Of a stretch of DNA of 10,311 nt, positions 4,165 through 10,311 are shown in pieces. Every line of letters begins with the position of its first letter. Within the stretch, counting starts at the first letter, position 1. This DNA is from an uncultured euryarchaeote (lineage in GTDB: Archaea > Thermoplasmatota > Poseidoniia > Poseidoniales > Poseidoniaceae). Location of the stretch: contig CALCOP010000163.1 in assembly GCA_937897365.1 (NCBI GenBank), forward strand, positions 1 through 10,311, written 5' to 3'. The notes beneath the pieces were generated by a model. It saw only the letters and a list, made by a program, of their open reading frames with translations, searched no databases and had not been told where the DNA came from. A program made the translations under genes and the position numbers.

Positions 4165-5211
4165 ATGGTAATCGATCACGACAAAAATGCAGCAACTTCA
4201 GACGGCTTTGAACTCGACCTTTCTCAGGAACATATCGAGCCTATGTTACAAGAGACTCCTGACCGTTTCGTGCTTTTCCCGATCGAACAAGCAGAAATTT
4301 GGGAGATGTACAAGTTACACGCTGCTTCTTTTTGGACAGCTGAAGAAATCGATTTGGCAGAGGATGCTAAGGATTGGAAGACACTCAGTGACAATGAGCG
4401 CCATTTCCTTAAGCACGTGCTTGCATTTTTCGCAGCGAGTGACGGAATCGTCAACGAAAATCTCGTTACTAATTTCGCTGACGAAGTTCAATGGGCCGAA
4501 GCTCGTTGTTTCTACGGATTCCAAATTATGATGGAAAACATCCACGCTGAAACCTACTCGTTATTGATCGACGCATACATCACTGACCCTGATGAAAAAG
4601 ACCATTTGTTCAACGCACTCGAAACCGTACCTTCTGTAAAGAAGAAAGGAAACTGGGCTTTGCGATGGCTCTCTCGCAAGAAGGGTTCATTCGCTCAACG
4701 TCTGGTAGCATTCGCTGCAGTTGAAGGAATTTTCTTCTCCGGATCTTTTTGCGCTATTTTCTGGCTCAAGAAGCGTGGCCTCATGCCTGGATTGACGTTC
4801 TCGAACGAACTCATTTCAAGAGATGAAGGTCTGCACTGTGACTTTGCTTGTCTTCTTCACAACAAGCTGCTCCGTGGAGCCGGTGAAAATATGATTCACA
4901 GGATTATTTCTGAAGCGGTAGAAATTGAAATTGAGTTCGTCACGTCTGCACTGCCAGTCTCTTTAATCGGAATGAATGCCGACCTTATGCAAGAATATAT
5001 TCGATTCGTCGCTGACCGATTGATGGTTGCATTAGGTGCAAGTAAATTGTATAATGCTACAAACCCATTCCCGTGGATGGAAATGATTTCAATGCAGGGT
5101 AAAACCAACTTCTTCGAGAAGAGAGTCGGTGAATATCAGAAGTCCGGTGTCAAAGACGGTGGCAACCTCGGAAGTGTCCAACAGCGCTTCTCTGTAGACG
5201 AAGACTTTTGA
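4165..5211 (+). CDS. nrdB: Class I ribonucleotide reductase, small (radical) subunit
   Basis: A 348-residue R2 subunit. It houses the diiron centre and tyrosyl radical that ribonucleoside-diphosphate reductase uses to make dNDPs in the cytoplasm. The metal ligands fit the family spacing: D93 (AASDG), E124 and H127 (ENIH), E187 (VEGIFF), and E221 and H224 (RDEGLH). The radical tyrosine is Y131 (ENIHAETY). The last residues, FSVDEDF, are the tail that docks on the large subunit. The sequence is strikingly of the eukaryotic R2 type: VLAFFAASDGIVNENL, ARCFYGFQI and GLMPGLTFSNELISRDEGLH (206-225) are near-identical to animal R2. ATG 4165 has the SD GAGGGGGA upstream, so the in-frame extension to 4096 is rejected. 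nrdA follows after 60 bp, forming an operon in the order nrdB-nrdA. Confidence 0.97.
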   Translation: MVIDHDKNAATSDGFELDLSQEHIEPMLQETPDRFVLFPIEQAEIWEMYKLHAASFWTAEEIDLAEDAKDWKTLSDNERHFLKHVLAFFAASDGIVNENLVTNFADEVQWAEARCFYGFQIMMENIHAETYSLLIDAYITDPDEKDHLFNALETVPSVKKKGNWALRWLSRKKGSFAQRLVAFAAVEGIFFSGSFCAIFWLKKRGLMPGLTFSNELISRDEGLHCDFACLLHNKLLRGAGENMIHRIISEAVEIEIEFVTSALPVSLIGMNADLMQEYIRFVADRLMVALGASKLYNATNPFPWMEMISMQGKTNFFEKRVGEYQKSGVKDGGNLGSVQQRFSVDEDF

Positions 5212-5259
5212 ACCGTACTCAATCAAGCGAAGATATTGTGCAATCATACATGAATAAAT

Positions 5260-5264
5260 GGAGG
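5260..5264 (+). promoter_or_regulatory. Shine-Dalgarno site of nrdA
   Basis: GGAGG, followed by AAG, lies 7 nt before ATG 5272. It fixes the nrdA start and suggests that nrdA is translated from an nrdBA message. The 60-bp gap shows no separate TATA box. Confidence 0.7.
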
Positions 5265-5271
5265 AAGAAAA

Positions 5272-7665
5272 ATGACAATGCAAGTAGTCAACAGAAAAGG
5301 CGAACGAGAGGATGTTCGCTTCGATGCAATACACGATAAACTCAAGTCGTTAACCTACGGTTTAGATCCGAACTGGATTGACCCCGGTCACGTCACCAAA
5401 TTGACAATCGAAGGATTGTATGACGGTGTTACGACCCGCGAACTTGACCAACTTGCAGCGGAAACTGCAGCATCCCTTGCCTCCCAACATCCAGATTACA
5501 GCCGTCTTGCAGCTCGCATTTGTGTCGATGACCTCCATCGCTCGACCAAGGCAGTCTTTACTGACGTCATTACAGACTTGCGCGAATACATCGACCCAGA
5601 ATCAGGAAAGCACGCACCTCTCATCTCCGAAGAAGTCTACACAGTTATTATGGAAAATGCTGAAACACTCAACAACCATGTTGATTACACCCGTGACCAC
5701 AATTACGATTATTTTGGTTTCAAGACTCTTGAGCGCTCATACCTTCTCCGCCTGAATGGAGAAATCGCAGAACGCCCTCAACACATGTTGATGCGAGTTG
5801 CAGTTGGTATCCACCATTCAAATATCAGCAAGGCATTGGAAACATATGACTTGATGAGCCAAGGCTACTTTACCCACGCTACACCAACTCTGTTTAATTC
5901 AGGAACACCTACTCCTCAAATGTCATCTTGCTTTTTGTTGACGATGCAAGAGGATTCTCTTGACGGGATTTATGATACCCTCAAGCAATGTGCTTTGATT
6001 TCAAAGTCTGCGGGCGGAATAGGCCTTTCAATTCATGAAATCCGCTCTAAGGGTTCTTACATTAAAGGAACAAATGGGCAAAGTAACGGTATTGTTCCAA
6101 TGCTCCGTGTCTTTAACGATACAGCCCGTTATGTTGACCAAGGTGGTGGCAAGCGCAAGGGCTCAATTGCAATCTATCTCGAACCTTGGCACCCAGATAT
6201 TCTCCCGTTCCTTGATTTGCGTAAGAATCACGGTAAGGAAGAACTTCGTGCTCGAGATCTCTTCTACGCACTTTGGACGCCAGACTTGTTCATGGAACGT
6301 GTTGAAGCGAACGCAGATTGGTCCTTCTTCTGCCCAAATGAATGTCCAGGGCTTCAAGATGTATACGGTGATGAATTCAAACAGTTGTTTGAATCCTATG
6401 AAGCTCAAGGATTGGCACGTGAAACTCTTCCTGCTCGTGTCGTTTGGGACAAAATTGTAGAATCACAAATTGAAACAGGAACTCCCTACATGTTGTATAA
6501 GGATGCAGCGAACGAAAAATCCAATCAAAAGAACCTTGGAACAATCCGCTCGTCAAACCTTTGCACTGAGATCATGGAATACACTGCAAGAGACGAAGTT
6601 GCTGTCTGTAATCTTGCATCGATTGCGCTCAACAAATATGTTGACGTTGAAAATCAATCCTTCAATCACCAACTTCTCTATGATGTCACCTACCATGCAA
6701 CTGGTAACTTGAATCGAGTCATTGATGTCAATTACTATCCAGTTCCGGAAGCGCGAAACTCAAACATGCGACACCGACCGATTGGACTTGGTGTACAGGG
6801 TCTTGCAGATACATTTGCACTTCTCAAGTTACCTTTTGAGAGTCCAGAAGCGCGACAACTCAACAAAGAAATTTTTGAAACAATTTACTTTGCTGCCTGC
6901 ACCGCCTCAAAAGACGGCGCAATCGCTGAGGGGCCTTATTCGACTTTCGAAGGTTCTCCAGCAAGCCGTGGAGAACTCCAATTCGATCTTTGGGGAATGA
7001 ACGATCACAGTGGACGCTGGGATTGGACTTCCTTGAAGCAAGAAATCGTTGAGCATGGTATGCGTAACTCACTTCTGGTTGCTCCAATGCCAACTGCATC
7101 GACTTCTCAAATACTTGGAAACAATGAGTGCTTTGAAGCATTCACATCAAATCTCTACGTTCGCCGAACACTTTCTGGCGAGTTTATCGTTTTGAACAAG
7201 CACCTTGTCCGTGACCTCATTGAGGTCGGTCTTTGGGGACTTGAGATGAAAGATGAAATCCTTCGTCACAAGGGTTCCATTCAAAACATCATGGGAATCC
7301 CTGATTCGATAAAAGACCTTTACAAAACAACTTGGGAAATCAAGCAACGTCATGTCTTGGACATGTCTGCTGACCGTGGTGCTTACATCGACCAGAGCCA
7401 ATCGCTCAACATTCACATGGTCGATGCAAACGCAGCTAAAGTTTCGTCAATGCACTTTTACGGATGGAAGCAAGGCCTCAAGACTGGAATGTATTATTTG
7501 AGAACAAAGGCCGCAGCAGATGCAATTCAATTTACGGTTGAAGCGAAGAAGTCCGAAGACCAAACCGTTGGCGGATTAGCAGAACGGGCTGAAGACATTT
7601 CGAGTCTTGATGCAATTGCTTGTTCACTTGACAGTCCTGATGACTGTTTGAGTTGCGGCTCGTGA
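5272..7665 (+). CDS. nrdA: Class I ribonucleotide reductase, large (catalytic) subunit
   Basis: A 797-residue R1 subunit that reduces ribonucleoside diphosphates using the radical passed from NrdB. Residues 3-90 are an ATP-cone (VVNRKGEREDVRFDAI), so activity is probably under dATP/ATP control. Active-site residues align with eukaryotic R1: C220 (SSCFLL), N429, C431 and E433 (SNLCTEI), and C446 (VCNLAS). C431 is the thiyl-radical cysteine, and C220 with C446 form the redox pair. The radical-transfer tyrosines are Y741 and Y742 (GMYYLRT). The C-terminal CLSCGS (C792, C795) is the shuttle that receives electrons from thioredoxin or glutaredoxin. The length is close to that of eukaryotic R1. The gene follows nrdB with a strong SD and converges with lpd, separated by a long inverted repeat. 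Nothing looks broken. Confidence 0.97.
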   Translation: MTMQVVNRKGEREDVRFDAIHDKLKSLTYGLDPNWIDPGHVTKLTIEGLYDGVTTRELDQLAAETAASLASQHPDYSRLAARICVDDLHRSTKAVFTDVITDLREYIDPESGKHAPLISEEVYTVIMENAETLNNHVDYTRDHNYDYFGFKTLERSYLLRLNGEIAERPQHMLMRVAVGIHHSNISKALETYDLMSQGYFTHATPTLFNSGTPTPQMSSCFLLTMQEDSLDGIYDTLKQCALISKSAGGIGLSIHEIRSKGSYIKGTNGQSNGIVPMLRVFNDTARYVDQGGGKRKGSIAIYLEPWHPDILPFLDLRKNHGKEELRARDLFYALWTPDLFMERVEANADWSFFCPNECPGLQDVYGDEFKQLFESYEAQGLARETLPARVVWDKIVESQIETGTPYMLYKDAANEKSNQKNLGTIRSSNLCTEIMEYTARDEVAVCNLASIALNKYVDVENQSFNHQLLYDVTYHATGNLNRVIDVNYYPVPEARNSNMRHRPIGLGVQGLADTFALLKLPFESPEARQLNKEIFETIYFAACTASKDGAIAEGPYSTFEGSPASRGELQFDLWGMNDHSGRWDWTSLKQEIVEHGMRNSLLVAPMPTASTSQILGNNECFEAFTSNLYVRRTLSGEFIVLNKHLVRDLIEVGLWGLEMKDEILRHKGSIQNIMGIPDSIKDLYKTTWEIKQRHVLDMSADRGAYIDQSQSLNIHMVDANAAKVSSMHFYGWKQGLKTGMYYLRTKAAADAIQFTVEAKKSEDQTVGGLAERAEDISSLDAIACSLDSPDDCLSCGS

Positions 7666-7726
7666 TGTTCACATCGAAGTTTATACACACTCGACCGGTT
7701 TTATCATTACTCGGGGATGCTCAAGT

Positions 7727-7783
7727 CCTGCGGGTAAGGCCCTGAGTGCGTTCTTTATCACGCTTCTTTTCCTTACCCGTAGG
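7727..7783. terminator. Long inverted repeat between nrdA and lpd, possible terminator
   Basis: The arms 7727-7739 (CCTGCGGGTAAGG) and 7771-7783 (CCTTACCCGTAGG) are complementary over 13 positions with one G-T wobble. They enclose a 31-base loop with a smaller stem inside (GCGT 7748-7751, ACGC 7760-7763) and pyrimidine-rich runs. Lying between convergent genes, it may act as a two-way terminator or mRNA 3'-end stabiliser. Archaeal termination usually depends on T-tracts, so this role is inferred. It could also be a small structured RNA. Confidence 0.55.
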
Positions 7784-7795
7784 CTCTTCTCAATG

Positions 7796-9226
7796 TCAAG
7801 CAGTGTGAATTGCATGACCAAGTGTCGCAAGAACTGCTTCATGCGTCATTTCAGTCATGGTAGGGTGAGCGTGTATTGTTCCAGCGATATCTTCGAGTAA
7901 TGCGCCCATTTCAAGAGCGAGCGTCCATTCACCAACGAGTTCGCTGATGTGCGTTCCAACTCCTTGGACTCCGAGGATGCGGTGATCGTCTTCTCGGGCA
8001 CAGACTCGAATGAATCCAGCACTCTTTTCCGCCTCTTGTGTCAATGCTCTACCGTTTGCTCCCAATGGGAACTTTCCAACAATGACTGGATGACCAGCTT
8101 CTTTTGCTTCTTCTGGCGAAAGTCCGACTGAAACGATTTCAGGTTCAGTGAATACGATGGCAGGAACAGCGACTGGGTCGTATGCTCGCTTGTGACCAGC
8201 AATAATTTCAGCAACCATTTCTCCTTGGAAAGAGGCGACATGGGCAAGCATTTCGCCAGAATCACAGACATCGCCAATCGCATATACACCACGCATGTTC
8301 GTTTCACATCGGTCGTTGACTTTGACGAACCCACGTTCGTCAAGAGCAACTCCAGTTGGTGCGAGTGCTGCTGAGTTTGGTTTACGACCCACGGTGACCA
8401 GAACTTTGTCAACCACAACATTTTGCATCTTTGCTTCATCTTTCTCGTTTTTATCAATAAAATTGAGTTGAGTCCGACCGTCTTTCGTTGGTTCAACTCC
8501 CTTGGCAAATACGCCAAGGTGCGTCTTGATTTTTTGCTTCTTGATAGCGATTTCAAGCGGTCTGCGAATTTCTTTGTCAAAGATTGGAAGTACGCTGTCC
8601 ATTGCTTCGACGACTGTAACTTCAGAGCCAAGCATTCGGAACGTGATCCCCAATTCGAGACCGATGTATCCACCGCCAACAATAGCGACATGCTTTGGTA
8701 GTTCTTCAAGTGACAAAGCCTCTCGAGATGAGATGACATTGTCGTCGTATGGCATGAAAGGCAGTTCAATTGGGACAGAACCGTTGGCCAAAATGACGTT
8801 TTCAGCCTGAATGATGATTGCATCTTTTCCTTCGCCGACTTTGACCGTTTTTGCATCTTGGAACTCGGCCCAACCGTTTACCAACTCAGCACCAGCATTC
8901 TTCAGAAGATGCTCAACACCTTTGTTCAGTCGAGTGACGATTCCTTCTTTCCATCCAACTAAGTTACTCATGTTGAGTTCGGCAGGTCCAGGGATTGAGA
9001 TTCCCATGTGTCCATCCTTTGAAGCGTGTTTTGCTAAATTATGAAATTGGTGAGCAGCGTGAATGAGTGCCTTTGACGGAATACATCCACGAATGAGGCA
9101 AGTACCTCCGGCTTTTTCGCCTTCAACAATGATGGTTGAAAGTCCGAGTTGTCCTGCACGAATTGCAGCAACATAGCCACCAGGTCCAGCACCTATGACG
9201 AGAACTTGACATTTTTTCGTTTGCAT
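7796..9226 (-). CDS. lpd: Dihydrolipoamide dehydrogenase (E3)
   Basis: A 476-residue flavoprotein that reoxidises the dihydrolipoyl group of a 2-oxoacid dehydrogenase or glycine cleavage complex, reducing NAD+. FAD is held by GAGPGG (12-17) and AIGDV (316-320). The redox disulfide is C43/C48 in GGTCLIRGCIPSK, where Ile-Arg replaces the more common Asn-Val between the cysteines. NAD binds at GGGYIG (184-189). The active-site pair is H454 and E459 (HAHPTMTE) near the C-terminus. The length is normal. I start at ATG 9226, 10 bp after the E2 stop; its SD, GAGGTG, overlaps that stop codon. The extra 13 residues up to 9265 would overlap E2 and do not match the family. It is the last gene of the dehydrogenase operon here. 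The long alternate frame on the same strand (8041-8856) is a shadow. Confidence 0.96.
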   Translation of the reverse strand: MQTKKCQVLVIGAGPGGYVAAIRAGQLGLSTIIVEGEKAGGTCLIRGCIPSKALIHAAHQFHNLAKHASKDGHMGISIPGPAELNMSNLVGWKEGIVTRLNKGVEHLLKNAGAELVNGWAEFQDAKTVKVGEGKDAIIIQAENVILANGSVPIELPFMPYDDNVISSREALSLEELPKHVAIVGGGYIGLELGITFRMLGSEVTVVEAMDSVLPIFDKEIRRPLEIAIKKQKIKTHLGVFAKGVEPTKDGRTQLNFIDKNEKDEAKMQNVVVDKVLVTVGRKPNSAALAPTGVALDERGFVKVNDRCETNMRGVYAIGDVCDSGEMLAHVASFQGEMVAEIIAGHKRAYDPVAVPAIVFTEPEIVSVGLSPEEAKEAGHPVIVGKFPLGANGRALTQEAEKSAGFIRVCAREDDHRILGVQGVGTHISELVGEWTLALEMGALLEDIAGTIHAHPTMTEMTHEAVLATLGHAIHTA

Positions 9227-9232
9227 CTCTGG

Positions 9233-9238
9233 CACCTC
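9233..9238 (-). promoter_or_regulatory. Shine-Dalgarno site of lpd, overlapping the E2 stop
   Basis: On the - strand the sequence reads GTGAGGTGCC just before ATG 9226. GAGGTG lies 6 nt upstream of the start and shares bases with the E2 stop TGA (9239-9237). This points to coupled translation of E2 and lpd. Confidence 0.65.
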
Positions 9239-10311
9239 ACATGAAAATTGTAGCTGGGTGTTCAAGGTATGATTTCACCAATTGCACGAGGCTTGCGCCG
9301 TCATGGCCATCGACAACACGGTGGTCCCAAGACGATGACAGATTCATGATTCGACGGATAACGATGTTACCATCTTTCACGACTGCTCGGTCTTTTGCAT
9401 TGTGAACGCCGAGAATTCCAACTTCAGGTTTGTTGATGATTGGAGTTGCACCCAATCCACCGAGTCGCCCGAGGCTGGTAATGGTGAATGTCGAACCTGA
9501 GAGGTCTTCAGCAGTTGCTTTGCCGTCTCGGGTTGCACTTGTGACTCGCATCATTTCTTCAGCGGATTGCCAAATATCCATTGCCTCAACATGTTGGACG
9601 ACTGGAACGAATAAACCACGATCGGTTTGCGTAGCAATTCCGAGGTTAATCGCTTCATGACGAGTAACGACATTTGAATCATCATCATACAGAGCGTTAC
9701 ATTCTGGGCGTTCACCGAGTGCTTTGACCAAGGCTTGCATAATGAATGGCAGGTATGTCAATTTGGGAGCACCTTCAGGGCGAGTTGCGTTGAGGTGTTG
9801 ACGTAATTCTTCAAGAGCAGTAACATCAACTTCTTCAAAGTATGAGAAGTGAGGAATGGTCGAGTATGAGGAGATCATGCCTTCTGCAATCTTTCTTCGC
9901 AGACCAATGACCTTGATTTCTTCAGTTCCATTCAATGCAGTTCGAGCAGAAGCACCCATAGGTCGAGAACGGGTTGCACCACTTGCACCACCAGCTATGT
10001 GTGCATCAAGGTCAGCATGACTGATGCGCCCAGCAGGTCCAGAACCTGCGACCAGATTCAGGTCGATGTTGGCTTGGCGTGCGCGCTGTCGAACAGCAGG
10101 GCTTGACAGTGCTTTTGTTCCAGCCGCACGTTGAACAGTAGGCGTTGCAGCAGGAGCGGGTTTTGGAGCAGGAGTAGGAGCAGGTTCTGGTGCAGGTTCC
10201 GGTGCAGGTTCTGCTTTTGGTTCAGGCTTTGCTTCAGGTTCAGCAGCAGGTGCGTCTTCTGCGGCCGCAGCATTTCCATCTCCATCGACTTCAAATTCGA
10301 TACAAACGACG
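9237..10311 (-). CDS. 2-oxoacid dehydrogenase E2 acyltransferase, N-terminus outside window
   Basis: 357 residues are visible; the start lies beyond 10311. The E2 core of a pyruvate or branched-chain 2-oxoacid dehydrogenase carries acyl groups on lipoyl-lysine and transfers them to CoA. In order there are: the end of a lipoyl domain (VVCIEFEVDG, residues 1-10, its lysine outside the window), and a flexible Ala/Pro/Glu/Lys linker (about 13-58) with AEP/APEP repeats. A peripheral-subunit-binding domain follows (about 68-104: SSPAVRQRARQANIDLNLVAGSG, then GRISHADL). A basic hinge precedes the catalytic domain (about 130-357), which has the active-site DHRVVDG near its end. An internal ATG at 9959 gives only the catalytic part and is not the true start. 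The gene is followed by lpd 10 bp later. Whether the substrate is pyruvate or a branched-chain acid cannot be decided; the E1 genes should lie upstream. Confidence 0.93.
   Translation of the reverse strand, partial: VVCIEFEVDGDGNAAAAEDAPAAEPEAKPEPKAEPAPEPAPEPAPTPAPKPAPAATPTVQRAAGTKALSSPAVRQRARQANIDLNLVAGSGPAGRISHADLDAHIAGGASGATRSRPMGASARTALNGTEEIKVIGLRRKIAEGMISSYSTIPHFSYFEEVDVTALEELRQHLNATRPEGAPKLTYLPFIMQALVKALGERPECNALYDDDSNVVTRHEAINLGIATQTDRGLFVPVVQHVEAMDIWQSAEEMMRVTSATRDGKATAEDLSGSTFTITSLGRLGGLGATPIINKPEVGILGVHNAKDRAVVKDGNIVIRRIMNLSSSWDHRVVDGHDGASLVQLVKSYLEHPATIFM
10137..10273 (-). repeat. Low-complexity Ala/Pro/Glu linker repeats in E2
   Basis: The DNA here repeats short units such as GCACCAGAACCT on the - strand, encoding an Ala-Pro-Glu-Lys-rich hinge between the lipoyl and subunit-binding domains. 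Such linkers are normal in E2 proteins, and their repeat number varies between strains. Confidence 0.75.

Noticed and set aside
4005..4211. A 68-residue leader ORF ahead of nrdB starting at GTG
   Set aside because: It overlaps the nrdB start, has no SD, and its basic, proline-rich composition looks like translated non-coding sequence.
8041..8856. A 271-residue open frame on the - strand inside lpd
   Set aside because: It is an alternate frame of the lpd gene, which has every expected motif. The alternate product is rich in Ser/Lys/Leu with no recognisable domain.
10058..10294. A Leu/Gln/Lys-rich - strand ORF at the right edge
   Set aside because: It is the shifted frame of the E2 linker repeats, whose low-complexity DNA gives long open frames.

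Overview
The window looks like a piece of a planktonic archaeal genome, most likely a marine Group II-type euryarchaeon (Poseidoniales or a relative). That placement is an inference. It rests on AT-rich TATA-like boxes centred about 24-27 bp upstream of several start codons, which is the archaeal leaderless arrangement. Other genes instead have a Shine-Dalgarno sequence. The gene mix also fits: a PKD-domain surface protein, a CspA-type cold-shock protein, an aerobic class I ribonucleotide reductase and a 2-oxoacid dehydrogenase complex. No rRNA, tRNA, CRISPR array, transposase or integrase gene was seen.

Layout. Positions 1-53 hold the probable end of a + strand gene. It converges on a LysE/RhtB-type exporter (57-671, -). 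A very small single-span membrane protein follows (775-894, +). Positions 865-1536 (-) hold a small accessory module: a 108-residue protein with a PD-(D/E)XK nuclease signature overlaps a 97-residue coiled-coil protein. A diverged copy of the nuclease/coiled-coil junction lies just downstream. Positions 1594-3022 hold two divergent envelope-protein genes, a 171-residue two-helix membrane protein and a 266-residue PKD protein. They share an unnamed C-X8-C segment. A short antiparallel ORF (3019-3165, -) overlaps the PKD stop codon. Then come a cold-shock protein (3332-3523, +) and CutA (3566-3901, +).

The core of the window is nrdB-nrdA (4165-7665, +), a eukaryotic-type class I ribonucleotide reductase. 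It follows a 263-bp gap that holds one or two candidate promoters and several inverted repeats. A long inverted repeat (7727-7783) separates nrdA from the convergent pair of the dehydrogenase complex. On the - strand that pair reads E2 acyltransferase (9237 to beyond 10311, incomplete at its N-terminus) and then lpd (7796-9226). The SD of lpd overlaps the E2 stop codon.

How the genes work together. NrdA and NrdB form one enzyme that makes deoxyribonucleotides. E2 and Lpd are two parts of a pyruvate or branched-chain 2-oxoacid dehydrogenase, and the E1 genes are expected just outside the window. The most unusual material is the 0.75-3.2 kb region: small unassigned genes, a partial duplication that is open on both strands, and two divergent envelope proteins with a shared cysteine segment. 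I see no clear new defence or mobile system. The nuclease plus coiled-coil pair is the best candidate for something undescribed.
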